DNA of 36,038 bases from a virus: the IMG/VR virus record IMGVR_UViG_3300022698_000153, positions 1 through 36,038 of that record; one strand, given 5' to 3'. The notes beneath the pieces are model-generated. The model was not told where the DNA came from. It did not search any database and saw only the letters and a program-made list of their open reading frames with translations. The position numbers and the translations under genes were made by a program. This document shows positions 1 through 6,358 of this stretch, one piece after another. Numbering within the stretch: position 1 is the first letter of the stretch; every line of letters begins with the position of its first letter.

Positions 1-300
1 TCATCAAACCGAGGCGTACTTTTTAATCTCGTGCGATCGGGTACGGATATTTTTAGGGGTGATGCGGCGGGTTCGCAGCTTCGCGCAACGTTTGGTACCG
101 TGCCTAATCAATATGTCGCGCAGTCAGCCGGAACAACCTTTCTCGATTCTCCGTCGACGACATCATCACGAACTTATAGTCTAGAGTGGTGTACCCCTGG
201 AGGCGGTACGGCGTACCTTAATCGAGCGGTCGATGATTCAAGCAGCGCGTTATTTGGACGGACGGCATCAAGCATTATCTGTCGAGAGGTATTGCAGTGA
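1..300 (+). CDS. Tail fibre protein, C-terminal part (continues from 35232-36038)
   Basis: Base 1 is the first base of a codon in the frame that leaves the right edge of the window, and that frame is open to the TGA at 298-300, so these 99 residues are the C-terminus of a 368-residue protein beginning at 35232. The last 45 residues (TYSLEWCTPGGGTAYLNR, then ALFGRTASSIICREVLQ) resemble the tip domain found at the C-terminus of many phage tail fibres, a general pattern TYSLxW...GxxYLNR...FGRxAS. The likely role is host-surface binding at the fibre tip. The joining of the two ends is inferred from frame and content. The alternative is a linear fragment whose two ends carry parts of different genes. 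Confidence 0.8.
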   Translation, partial: SSNRGVLFNLVRSGTDIFRGDAAGSQLRATFGTVPNQYVAQSAGTTFLDSPSTTSSRTYSLEWCTPGGGTAYLNRAVDDSSSALFGRTASSIICREVLQ

Positions 301-671
301 TAGACGAAGAAAAAGTTAATTGTTTTTTGGAAACGCGACTCAATGTTGCAAGCATCTTAGACTACGCGGAATTCACCGCGCGAACAGGGAGACAGTACAG
401 CACAACAAACGACGAAATGACTGGCGTCACGCATCACGACGAGTTGACGCCGCTCAAGCGTGATGATGTTATTTGCATGATTCCCACCGCACTCAAACGG
501 AAAGAAATTGTCGAGCTGGATAACAGCGACGAACTGAAATTTGCAACGCTTGAAGAACGTGACGTGCTTATGAAAAAGCGAAAAATGCTAATGGAAGAAG
601 TCCACAAAGAATGGGAAGCATTTTTGCAAACGTATAAAGCGCGACACAAAAAGGAACTTGAAACGAAGTGA
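297..671 (+). CDS. Hypothetical protein, coiled-coil C-terminus
   Basis: This 124-residue soluble protein starts with GTG, which overlaps the fibre stop codon (GTGA), so it is probably translationally coupled to the fibre gene; GAGAGG lies just upstream. The N-terminal half is mixed. The C-terminal third is highly charged and helical (KKRKMLMEEVHKEWEAFL), consistent with a coiled coil. I do not recognise the family. Its place between the fibre gene and the lysis genes suggests a small late protein, perhaps a fibre chaperone or virion component, but no motif supports a specific role. Confidence 0.8.
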   Translation: MIDEEKVNCFLETRLNVASILDYAEFTARTGRQYSTTNDEMTGVTHHDELTPLKRDDVICMIPTALKRKEIVELDNSDELKFATLEERDVLMKKRKMLMEEVHKEWEAFLQTYKARHKKELETK

Positions 672-1165
672 AACCAAGCGTTTTCATGAAAGAAATTATC
701 CAGCCAACCCTTGATAAAATGGGTTGGTCGGGCAGTCCGATTGCTATCAACAGTCGCGCAGCGGCACAACTGTTACTCGGCACTGCGCTAGTAGAATCTC
801 GCCTGGTATTTTTGCGCCAGCTTAACGGTCCGGCGCTTGGGTTTTATCAAATGGAACCCAAGACATACAAGGATATCTGCCGGTGGCTTGATACAAAAAT
901 TGGCTTGAAAGAAATATTGCAAACGACAAACTATTGCGAGATTTTACCGCCCGTCGAGGCGCTCCAGTGGAACCTAAGACTAGCCACGCAGTTTGCGCGA
1001 TTGCATTATTTTAGAATTCCCGCACGACTGCCGGATTATGACGATATTTGGGCGCAAGCGGCGTATTGGAAAAAATACTATAATACGAGTAAAGGAAAGG
1101 GAACGGTTGAAAAGTATTTGACTATTTGGGATCGGTATGTGGGTAAGAGTAAAGAAAACAGATGA
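668..1165 (+). CDS. Candidate lytic transglycosylase-like endolysin
   Basis: The protein has 165 residues, with a GTG start overlapping the upstream stop (GTGA); an in-frame ATG lies at 686. Residues about 38-63 (LGTALVESRL, then GPALGFYQMEPKTYKDI) match a pattern seen in phage-encoded muralytic candidates: a Glu in ALVES in the position of the catalytic Glu of lytic transglycosylases, followed by a G-x-Y/W-Q-M-E-P segment like the conserved GLMQ stretch. There is no signal peptide or transmembrane helix, so release would need a holin. It sits beside a single-helix membrane protein (1434-1667), which fits a lysis cassette. The assignment comes from motif resemblance only; a structural role such as a virion-associated murein hydrolase is also possible. 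Confidence 0.5.
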   Translation: MKPSVFMKEIIQPTLDKMGWSGSPIAINSRAAAQLLLGTALVESRLVFLRQLNGPALGFYQMEPKTYKDICRWLDTKIGLKEILQTTNYCEILPPVEALQWNLRLATQFARLHYFRIPARLPDYDDIWAQAAYWKKYYNTSKGKGTVEKYLTIWDRYVGKSKENR

Positions 1166-1434
1166 AATTTAGAAAAAAACCCATCGAGATCGAAGCCCAC
1201 CGAATGAATCAACGCTGGGTGCAAAACCGGCCGGACTGGTTAGAGGCTGCTCAGCAGCGTGGGGAACTCCATGCACATTATACGCCTGATGGTAAGTTCA
1301 AAAAATTTTACCTTTACACGCAGCATGGCGTCGAGCAAGGTGAAGCGGGCGACTGGATTATTAAAGGGGTTGAGGGCGAGCTTTACCCTTGTAGGGATTC
1401 AATTTTTCAACAGACATACACAAGGATTAAGTGA
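1162..1434 (+). CDS. Small conserved phage protein of the KFRKKP...GDWIIKG type
   Basis: This 90-residue protein starts at ATG 1162, overlapping the previous stop (ATGA). It opens with MKFRKKPIEIEAHRM and ends with GDWIIKGVEGELYPCRDSIF. This arrangement recurs in small phage proteins (MKFRKKPVxxEA at the N-terminus, GDWIIRGxxGExYPCxxxIF near the C-terminus) that are encoded in many unrelated phages and have no established function to my knowledge. The fold is probably small and beta-rich. Its position inside the lysis region is typical of an accessory gene that moves freely between phages. Confidence 0.85.
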   Translation: MKFRKKPIEIEAHRMNQRWVQNRPDWLEAAQQRGELHAHYTPDGKFKKFYLYTQHGVEQGEAGDWIIKGVEGELYPCRDSIFQQTYTRIK

Positions 1435-1667
1435 TGATTTGTCGCGAATTAATTAGCTTATTAGCTGTGATACTGATTGCGCTAAGCGTAGGCTACGGCG
1501 CTTTACTCTATACCGGCGAGTCAGATAGCGCCGCCGAGGAAGCCGCAGAAAATGTGCTGAACGAGCAGATAGAAAATTATCTCGGATTGCCTGACGATAG
1601 TCTTGATATAGATCTATCGCCAGGGTCCGAAGAACAACAAGCAAGAATGGATAAGGTCGATCAGTGA
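1434..1667 (+). CDS. Single-helix membrane protein, lysis-cassette candidate
   Basis: The ATG at 1434 overlaps the preceding stop (TGATG). The 77-residue product has one strong hydrophobic segment (residues about 7-28, LISLLAVILIALSVGYGALL) followed by an acidic tail rich in Glu, Asp and Gln (EEAAENVLNEQIENYLG). This N-in, single-pass topology with a charged periplasmic tail fits a small spanin-like or holin-like lysis protein, and the candidate endolysin is two genes upstream. There is no lipobox and no second helix. The hydrophobic segment is clear; the lysis role is inferred from context. Confidence 0.65.
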   Translation: MICRELISLLAVILIALSVGYGALLYTGESDSAAEEAAENVLNEQIENYLGLPDDSLDIDLSPGSEEQQARMDKVDQ

Positions 1668-1716
1668 AAGCGATTTTATTACATCGCTAACACCCTAAGT
1701 CGTTCAACCGGCATGG

Positions 1717-1842
1717 TCACACGTCATAGCATGCGCTATACGGCGCTCCCTTGGCGTCGTAGCCGTATTCACACCAATGAAGCGCATGGGCGCTTTGTGA
1801 TGCGGTCGCAAGTAATAATGTTGCGAAGATTAACTTTTTCAT
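1717..1842 (-). CDS. Small secreted peptide with signal sequence (moron gene)
   Basis: This is a 41-residue leftward gene inside a rightward region. The start is ATG 1842, preceded by AGAGGT at good spacing. Residues 1-20 form a textbook Sec signal peptide (MKKLIFATLLLATASQSAHA) with an AHA cleavage site. The predicted mature product is about 21 residues and contains two cysteines (LHWCEYGYDAKGAPYSACYD), which could form a disulfide in the periplasm. It lies directly downstream of the leftward membrane-protein gene at 1856-2164. Function is unknown; the orientation, independent promoter and export signal suggest a gene that alters the host envelope. Confidence 0.7.
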   Translation of the reverse strand: MKKLIFATLLLATASQSAHALHWCEYGYDAKGAPYSACYDV

Positions 1843-1855
1843 TTTTTTACCTCTA

Positions 1856-2164
1856 TTATCGATGAAACACGTCAACGGCTTTCGTGTTTGCCATATCTTG
1901 TAGAATTTTTTGGGTTTCGGGATTGATTCCTGGAGGGCAATCATTCTTGTGGAAATAATATTTATTAGCTTCATGGATCATATACGGTGTTGCATACACG
2001 GTTGCAGCCGTTCCTACTATCGTGCCAGCAACTAAAACTGGGTTTGCGTGGGCTTTGTGGATTGCCCACGGCGCGATATACAAAAAAACCAAAAACACCC
2101 CTATTGCTATACCCTTAAAAAAATCCGTGACAAGATTTCGCTTGCCTCCTGCTTTAAATAACAT
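1856..2164 (-). CDS. Small membrane protein (moron gene)
   Basis: ATG 2164 has a near-perfect Shine-Dalgarno (AGGAGGACAT), so it is preferred over an in-frame upstream start at 2200. The 102-residue product has a hydrophobic helix at residues about 11-34 (FFKGIAIGVFLVFLYIAPWA), then a second Gly/Ala/Val-rich segment (PVLVAGTIVGTAATVYATPY) and a polar C-terminal tail (NDCPPGINPETQ). Two membrane passes, or a signal anchor plus one pass, are plausible. It is transcribed opposite to the surrounding late genes, with the secreted-peptide gene 13 bases downstream. A role in superinfection exclusion or envelope modification is possible but unproven. Confidence 0.75.
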   Translation of the reverse strand: MLFKAGGKRNLVTDFFKGIAIGVFLVFLYIAPWAIHKAHANPVLVAGTIVGTAATVYATPYMIHEANKYYFHKNDCPPGINPETQKILQDMANTKAVDVFHR

Positions 2165-2187
2165 TGTATGTCCTCCTATTTTGAAAA

Positions 2188-2216
2188 GTGACAAGCTCAC
2201 GAAAATTAGCTATTCT
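2188..2216 (+). promoter_or_regulatory. Candidate rightward promoter for 2268-3521
   Basis: GTGACA (2188-2193), 17 bases, then TATTCT (2211-2216). It lies 52 bases upstream of the ATG at 2268. Match to the sigma-70 consensus is moderate (5/6 and 4/6). It overlaps a leftward candidate on the opposite strand. Confidence 0.35.
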
Positions 2217-2233
2217 TTTCACACGCGATTCAA
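2205..2233 (-). promoter_or_regulatory. Candidate leftward promoter for the moron pair
   Basis: On the minus strand, TTGAAT (2233-2228), 17 bases, then GCTAAT (2210-2205), about 40 bases upstream of the ATG at 2164. Match is moderate (4/6 and 4/6). Since the neighbouring genes run the other way, a leftward promoter must exist in this gap. Confidence 0.4.
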
Positions 2234-2267
2234 GCAAAAGTTGTGTAATTAAGCAAGGAGCTGACAC

Positions 2268-2930
2268 ATGTCTATTACTGAGATTAAACGAGATTGGGGC
2301 GTTAATCCCGCAATCGTCCGAATCACCACCACAGACGGTCTAGGTACTGCGCTTGGCTCAACTTATCTAGCAGATCAAGCCGACGCCATTGCAGAATTGA
2401 ATCAAGGCGCTTTTGAATGGAAGGCCGGCGATACCATCCTGTTGAATCACTCCGGTGGTATTGCGCTACTGTCTTATGATGACACTAACGTAAAAATTAC
2501 CAACAGTAATTTTGCTATTCCGCAGATTGCAACGGTGCAAATTACCTCAGCCGAAATTCTGGCACTTGCTGCCGCAAATAAATCCTTGGTAGCGGCTCCT
2601 GGTGCTGGACTGGTGAATAAATTTGTGCGAATTGATATGTACGAAGACTTCAACACGACTGCTTACACCATCACCAACGCAGGCGATGACTTGGCCGTAC
2701 GTCACGGTGTTGGGGGTCCTATCTGCTCTGAAACCATCCAAGCACAAGGCTTCCTCGATGAAACGGAAGACGCCTACGCGACTGGTAACGCGATTACCAT
2801 TAGTGCTGAGCTGTCAGACATCGCTAACACCGCATTAGTGCTAGACAATATCGGCGCTGCTGAATATACGCTTGGTAATTCGCCAGTGACTGCGCTTGTT
2901 GAATATCGCACTGTTGTTGTACCTTTCTAA
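2268..2930 (+). CDS. Probable virion structural protein
   Basis: The 220-residue protein is preceded by CAAGGAGCTGACAC, a strong ribosome site. It has no membrane segment and is rich in Thr, Ala, Asn and beta-strand-like stretches. Residues about 90-140 (VQITSAEILALAAANKSLVAAPGAG, given here in outline, then a Tyr-rich stretch and GDDLAVRHG) match a pattern I associate with phage structural proteins in which 'TSAE(I/V)LAL...LVxAPGAGK' precedes a beta domain. It is probably a head-decoration or tail-associated protein made late. The family link is by remembered pattern, and no specific position in the virion can be given. Confidence 0.65.
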   Translation: MSITEIKRDWGVNPAIVRITTTDGLGTALGSTYLADQADAIAELNQGAFEWKAGDTILLNHSGGIALLSYDDTNVKITNSNFAIPQIATVQITSAEILALAAANKSLVAAPGAGLVNKFVRIDMYEDFNTTAYTITNAGDDLAVRHGVGGPICSETIQAQGFLDETEDAYATGNAITISAELSDIANTALVLDNIGAAEYTLGNSPVTALVEYRTVVVPF

Positions 2931-2933
2931 TCG

Positions 2934-3074
2934 ATGATACGAAAGGAAAAAGGAAAATATGTTGTACGTTCCGAGACCGGTAAAAATCTTGGAACGTACA
3001 CGACCAAAGCGGCTGCGCAGAAGCGCCTAGGCCAGGTAGAATATTTCAAGCGCGTGGACAAGAAAAAAAAGTAA
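2934..3074 (+). CDS. Small conserved phage protein (VVRSETGKNLGTY type), 46 aa
   Basis: The ATG at 2934 lies three bases after the preceding stop. The product (MIRKEKGKYVVRSETGKN, then LGTYTTKAAAQKRLGQVEYFK and a Lys tail) matches a small basic phage protein seen in many genomes with the pattern 'GKYVVRSExGKNLGxYxTKxxAxKRLxQVEYFK'. It probably folds as a short beta hairpin followed by a helix. The strongly basic composition suggests nucleic-acid or virion association, but no role has been established to my knowledge. Its spacing is operon-like with both neighbours. Confidence 0.8.
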   Translation: MIRKEKGKYVVRSETGKNLGTYTTKAAAQKRLGQVEYFKRVDKKKK

Positions 3075-3083
3075 GGGATTACG

Positions 3084-3521
3084 ATGCCTACTCTGGTGAC
3101 ACTTAGCAGTAACATCAATAACGTTACGGGTAACGGAACAGATTATCCGATTGCATTTGATACCGAGGTGCTCGGCGGTAGCTTCTGGGATACCAATAAG
3201 CTGGTGTATCAAGGCTCATCGACACTATATATGGATATCGGGGGCACGGTGTCGCTATCAGGATACATACTGACAAGCACTAACACGGAGATTAAGTTAG
3301 GGATTACGGATAGTACCGGCAGTTTTGAGGTGCCTATTATCCTTGAGGGTAATGGCGTACTTGCGAGCGCCTCAAACCTGACGAAAAATTTCTATATCCC
3401 TCTTATCTCGGTGACGCCTGATGCGGAAACCGACGCCGAGATCCAATTGATTGTATCGGTTGGCGGCATCACACAAGGCGTTGATGTGCTCGCTGGGAGT
3501 CGTTTGTATTCGTCCTATTGA
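3084..3521 (+). CDS. Jelly-roll (C1q/TNF-like) virion protein candidate
   Basis: The 145-residue protein starts at ATG 3084 after AAGGGATT. The motif NINNVTGNGTDYPIAFDTEV near the N-terminus resembles the opening strand of C1q/TNF-like trimeric beta-sandwich domains in phage fibres and capsid spikes ('NVTGDGTxYxVxFDTE'). The rest alternates short hydrophobic strands with Gly/Ser/Thr turns (SGYILTSTN, IILEGNGVLAS, EIQLIVSVGG). It is probably a trimeric, externally exposed adhesion or decoration protein. It is the last gene of the rightward block, followed by convergent hairpins. Confidence 0.6.
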   Translation: MPTLVTLSSNINNVTGNGTDYPIAFDTEVLGGSFWDTNKLVYQGSSTLYMDIGGTVSLSGYILTSTNTEIKLGITDSTGSFEVPIILEGNGVLASASNLTKNFYIPLISVTPDAETDAEIQLIVSVGGITQGVDVLAGSRLYSSY

Positions 3522-3523
3522 TA

Positions 3524-3573
3524 AGGCCGCTACATGATGCGTAACGGCCCATTCGGGGGCGCTAAGGCGCTCC
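3524..3573. terminator. Hairpins between convergent operons
   Basis: There are two dyads between the rightward late genes and the leftward early genes. The first is GGCCG/CGGCC (3524-3528 with 3545-3549). The second is GGGGCGC-TAAG-GCGCTCC (3556-3573) with one G-U pair, followed on the plus strand by a T-rich stretch (TATTGGCTTTTC). They probably limit read-through in both directions; the U-tract is weak. Confidence 0.5.
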
Positions 3574-4040
3574 TATTGGCTTTTCGCTCTCTCGATTTCC
3601 AATGCCTGATCGATATTTTCTTTGATTACGGCTGTAAACTGTTCAACTTTTTTCATCGCTTCCCTAATCGCCGCAGCTTTTTTGTCATCACTCTCAGGCG
3701 ATAGGTTCACTATGGACGTAAAGCATAGAAGATACTCATTTAGGATACCGGTCAGGGATGTCATTTGTGAAAAAACGATAAATTCTTTTAGCTGATTGGA
3801 TAAATCGTTCAGATTTTCTGTTTTCGCTAATTTTTCGTTAACAGAGGCCGCCAATTTATATCGAGTTGGTAATTCATTAACTATCGTCCCGAGACTAAAG
3901 GCAAGCACTATTTTGTTGTTGTCTGAAAGTGATTCCATGTCTATTTTTTTTGCGTGTTTTCTCACATTTTCAGTAAAAAACATTAAGAGTTCATGTGGGT
4001 CAACCGTCGCTAATTCTGGGCTGCCTTTGGGTGCGTTCAT
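3573..4040 (-). CDS. Hypothetical early protein, helical
   Basis: This 155-residue protein starts at ATG 4040 after AAGGAAAAAA. The composition is helical and charged: a hydrophobic patch near residues 45-54 (KIVLAFSLGTIVNELP), a central amphipathic region and a Lys/Glu-rich C-terminus (KKVEQFTAVIKENIDQALEIERAK). There is no transmembrane helix, Cys cluster or known catalytic motif. It is the last gene of the long leftward early operon and ends in the convergent terminator region. I do not recognise the family; such distal early genes often encode host-takeover or anti-defence proteins, but nothing here shows that. Confidence 0.8.
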   Translation of the reverse strand: MNAPKGSPELATVDPHELLMFFTENVRKHAKKIDMESLSDNNKIVLAFSLGTIVNELPTRYKLAASVNEKLAKTENLNDLSNQLKEFIVFSQMTSLTGILNEYLLCFTSIVNLSPESDDKKAAAIREAMKKVEQFTAVIKENIDQALEIERAKSQ

Positions 4041-4051
4041 GGTTTTTTTCC

Positions 4052-4270
4052 TTATATATTGTCTTGAATAATGTCGATTACTTCACCCTTCGCAACGTGA
4101 TAACCCTCTTTTAGTGCGCCTGTAATTATTTCAATTATTCTATTGGTGTCAGTGCATCGCGGAATATCGGCGCTAAATATTGGACGGTCTTTGTATGTCC
4201 ACGTTACGTTTGTTTCGTTATCTAAAGCGTTCACAGGTTCAATATTTATTTTTAAATCACAATTATTCAT
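4052..4270 (-). CDS. Hypothetical early protein, 72 aa
   Basis: The start at ATG 4270 overlaps the end of the upstream gene by eight bases; an earlier in-frame ATG at 4279 is less likely. The small product (MNNCDLKINIEPVNALDN, then VTWTYKDRPIFSADIPRC) begins with beta-strand-like alternation and ends with a helix and an acidic tail. There is no membrane segment or known motif. It is part of the tightly overlapping leftward operon. Confidence 0.75.
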   Translation of the reverse strand: MNNCDLKINIEPVNALDNETNVTWTYKDRPIFSADIPRCTDTNRIIEIITGALKEGYHVAKGEVIDIIQDNI

Positions 4271-4652
4271 GGTCAACACCGTTTAACCTTTGATAAGCTA
4301 GAATTCTAGTGACGATGATTTCACTCCAATCGCCAAACGGCCTTTGTGCGCAGCCATCAAACAACCAGCGGTAATATTCTTGCATGCACTCGCCATCTGG
4401 GATGGGCATAAAAAGACGGTCGCAAAAGTATCGTAGATATTCTGCATCAGTCAGTATTTCAAGCGCGGCCGGCTCGCGAAACGTATAGAATCCTTTTCGA
4501 TCGATTCCCACGCTAATGCAATCAGAAGAGTATACCGTCGTTTGTACTTGCCAGCCTGTACCGCTCGATAGGTTTGCTTGTTGCAAAATAGTCAGCGGCG
4601 ACGTGACGGGTGCGCGGTTAAACCACCGCGTGTAAAATTGCGTATGTTTCAT
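4263..4652 (-). CDS. Hypothetical early protein, 129 aa
   Basis: The start is ATG 4652, overlapping the upstream stop (ATGA), so translation is probably coupled. The sequence is rich in aromatic residues and Cys (WFNRAPV, EYYRWLFDGCAQRPFGDW) and appears globular: strands around VQTTVYSSDCISVGIDRKG followed by a helix-rich C-terminal half that includes YLRYFCDRLFMPIPDGECM. There is no transmembrane segment. Function is unknown. Its immediate partner upstream is one copy of the duplicated two-helix membrane protein. Confidence 0.8.
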   Translation of the reverse strand: MKHTQFYTRWFNRAPVTSPLTILQQANLSSGTGWQVQTTVYSSDCISVGIDRKGFYTFREPAALEILTDAEYLRYFCDRLFMPIPDGECMQEYYRWLFDGCAQRPFGDWSEIIVTRILAYQRLNGVDHE

Positions 4653-4891
4653 GGTTGATTCTCTTGTTCCTCTAGAATTTCGGGAAACGTCACATTCTTT
4701 AGGCGCTTTCGCTCTTTTCTTTCTACGACTATCCAAATAGACAAAAACATGGCTGTCATTACAAGCGCAAAAAGCATGACTTGTTGTGGGGTTGCCCATT
4801 CTTTTTGAATAATCAAGGCCGTCAAGTAAATACAGAAAAGTTGCCAAAATTTATCCCTTAAAAACCTAATAATCCTGAGATACTTACTCAT
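4649..4891 (-). CDS. Two-helix membrane protein, paralogue of 5727-5966
   Basis: The 80-residue protein has two hydrophobic segments, at residues about 15-28 (FWQLFCIYLTALII) and 38-56 (VMLFALVMTAMFLSIWIVV), with a short polar loop KEWATPQQ between them and a charged cytoplasmic tail ending PEILEEQENQP. It shares its layout and several motifs with the protein at 5727-5966: IIxKEWxTP in the loop, then ExKRLxxxTxxEILEEQEN at the tail. The two must be duplicates within the same operon. The conserved acidic tail suggests a binding partner. Function is unknown. Confidence 0.85.
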   Translation of the reverse strand: MSKYLRIIRFLRDKFWQLFCIYLTALIIQKEWATPQQVMLFALVMTAMFLSIWIVVERKERKRLKNVTFPEILEEQENQP

Positions 4892-5102
4892 CCTCTATCA
4901 TCCCCACCCACATTTTACCGACTTCAACCTCACCGATAGCCTGCAACACTTGTCGTCTTTCAGCGTCAAGCGTCTCGAAAGCGCTTAGCATCTCACTCAA
5001 TGGTTTTCCTATATAATCGATAAAAACTTGCTTGATATCCTCGTCAAGGCGGGTGTGTCTATCTATAAGCGATTGTTTATAGGCTCTAGTGGCGTCGTTC
5101 AT
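4884..5102 (-). CDS. Hypothetical early protein, coiled-coil, 72 aa
   Basis: The start is ATG 5102, overlapping the upstream stop (ATGA); two earlier in-frame ATGs (5111 and 5123) lie inside the upstream gene. The product (MNDATRAYKQSLIDRHTR ... AFETLDAERRQVLQAIGEVEVG) is mostly amphipathic helix with heptad-like spacing. Its 3' end overlaps the membrane-protein gene by eight bases. I do not recognise the family. Confidence 0.8.
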   Translation of the reverse strand: MNDATRAYKQSLIDRHTRLDEDIKQVFIDYIGKPLSEMLSAFETLDAERRQVLQAIGEVEVGKMWVGMIEDE

Positions 5103-5494
5103 TTTTTCCATAGCGTGCTCCACGAGTCTTTCTCTTTGCCGACTAACGACCTAACAGCACAAAAAAGGTGACACTTTTGACCGTTGACTTTTATCATTTC
5201 GCCTGCGGGGAAAACCTCCGCTAGAAAGTATTCCAGCGATTCTGCCGCGAACCTAAGTAGCTGCATGTAAGATTGACGGGTATAATAGATGCCATGCTTA
5301 TTTTCCGGCGAAAATTTTTTTCGTGCAACGTCCATGATTACTTGCGCCTTTGTCAGGGCGCCCACAGCGGCATTCGCTCGATTGAGCGCATGGAATTTTG
5401 GCCCCCCTAAATCTTTTTCACTAAGCCACTTTTCGAGCGAATGTGCCGCGATGGCCTCTAGGGTTTCCTGGAAAGTGCCGATGTCGTCGTTCAT
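5099..5494 (-). CDS. Hypothetical early protein, 131 aa
   Basis: ATG 5494 follows AGAGGACGAAAA and overlaps the upstream stop (ATGA); a longer reading frame to 5560 would run deep into the upstream gene. The product is helical, with an Ala-rich central region (NRANAAVGALTKAQVIMDVA), a stretch of aromatic residues (YYTRQSYMQLLRFAAESLEYFL) and a Cys/His-containing segment near the end (GQKCHLFCAVRSL). It has no recognised motif and is part of a chain of overlapping early genes. Confidence 0.8.
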   Translation of the reverse strand: MNDDIGTFQETLEAIAAHSLEKWLSEKDLGGPKFHALNRANAAVGALTKAQVIMDVARKKFSPENKHGIYYTRQSYMQLLRFAAESLEYFLAEVFPAGEMIKVNGQKCHLFCAVRSLVGKEKDSWSTLWKK

Positions 5495-5730
5495 TTTTCG
5501 TCCTCTACTTTTTCCATCAACCTCTTTAGATGCACCTTGAAAATCTCGCAAGCAATACAAGCATCATCCCTCGTGGTTTTTCGTATCGTCTTAAAAATTT
5601 GGCTGTTGGGTTCTTCTTGCTGAAACACTAAGTTACCGATGGTGCTTTCAACGTCGCGCCATGCTTCCAGGGTTGTTAGCCTGTTTGCGATGTTTATTAT
5701 CTCGTCGTGGTCGTGTGCGTCTGTATTCAT
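5491..5730 (-). CDS. Hypothetical early protein, 79 aa
   Basis: The start is ATG 5730, overlapping the stop of the upstream membrane protein (ATGA). The product opens with an acidic His-rich stretch (MNTDAHDHDEIINIANRL), then helices with a CIACEIF motif near residue 60 (DDACIACEIFKVHLKRLM). The CxxC pair could bind a metal or form a disulfide, but one pair alone is weak evidence. No family is recognised. Confidence 0.8.
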   Translation of the reverse strand: MNTDAHDHDEIINIANRLTTLEAWRDVESTIGNLVFQQEEPNSQIFKTIRKTTRDDACIACEIFKVHLKRLMEKVEDEK

Positions 5731-5966
5731 CTCTCGTTTTCCTGTTCCTCAAGAATTTCCTCAAGTGTCATTTTGCTTAGCCTTTTTGACTCTTTGTGCG
5801 AGGCCACGATAGCCACCAGGGAAATTATCGTATGTATGCTCAGGGCGATAACAAGCGTCGGTATTGGCGTTACCCACTCTTTGCCGATAATAAACGCAGT
5901 TGCGTAAACTGCGAAAGTGGGAAACGTCGTAGCGCGGCAGATTTTTATGATGGTTTTATACCGCAT
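5727..5966 (-). CDS. Two-helix membrane protein, paralogue of 4649-4891
   Basis: The 79-residue product has helices at residues about 14-28 (FPTFAVYATAFIIG) and 36-54 (TLVIALSIHTIISLVAIVA) and a charged tail SKMTLEEILEEQENER. Loop and tail match the protein at 4649-4891 (IIGKEWVTP versus IIQKEWATP; EILEEQEN shared exactly). The start at ATG 5966 has CCAGGA upstream. It probably sits in the inner membrane with both termini in the cytoplasm. Retention of two diverged copies suggests hetero-oligomerisation or different targets. Confidence 0.85.
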   Translation of the reverse strand: MRYKTIIKICRATTFPTFAVYATAFIIGKEWVTPIPTLVIALSIHTIISLVAIVASHKESKRLSKMTLEEILEEQENER

Positions 5967-5983
5967 GCTCGAATCCTGGATAA

Positions 5984-6229
5984 TTACGTGTCATTTTTTC
6001 GCAACTCCCCGCTCTCCCACAGTGCATCCGCTTGCTTTGCTAACTGTTCCACCAGTGAGCTAAAGTCATCGAAATGTTGCGAAAATTCTTCCAGGCTTTC
6101 ACAGTTTTCCAAAAGATTACACTTTAGCCCCTCCCAGAATCCGCAGATAAAATACGCTATCCTTTTTAGCTTGTGCAATTCTTCACTTGAAACGATCTCA
6201 GTCGTATCTATTGAAAATTTATCCGTCAT
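5984..6229 (-). CDS. Hypothetical early protein, 81 aa
   Basis: ATG 6229 is preceded by AGGTGG and overlaps the end of the 43-residue gene upstream. The acidic, helical product (KLKRIAYFICGFWEGLKCNL, then NCESLEEFSQHFDDFSSLVEQLAKQADALWES) has no membrane segment and no recognised motif. The long run of helix-forming residues in the C-terminal half suggests a small helical bundle or dimerisation domain. Confidence 0.8.
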   Translation of the reverse strand: MTDKFSIDTTEIVSSEELHKLKRIAYFICGFWEGLKCNLLENCESLEEFSQHFDDFSSLVEQLAKQADALWESGELRKNDT

Positions 6230-6350
6230 TATTTAGCCCACCTGGATAAAAAATAAGATAAGCCAAAAATGCCATAACGATTGCACCCTGACTTAGGCCG
6301 GTAATTTTGCAAATGATCAAGCCGCCTAGAATGCTTAATAATAGTTTCAT
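6219..6350 (-). CDS. Small membrane protein, 43 aa
   Basis: ATG 6350 has GAGGGAAACT just upstream. The product is almost entirely hydrophobic: MKLLLSILGGLIICKITG, a short polar turn (LSQG) and AIVMAFLAYLIFYPGG, giving one kinked or two short membrane helices. It overlaps the start of the next gene by 11 bases in another frame, as expected for the densely packed early operon. Function is unknown. Confidence 0.65.
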   Translation of the reverse strand: MKLLLSILGGLIICKITGLSQGAIVMAFLAYLIFYPGGLNNDG

Positions 6351-6358
6351 AGTTTCCC

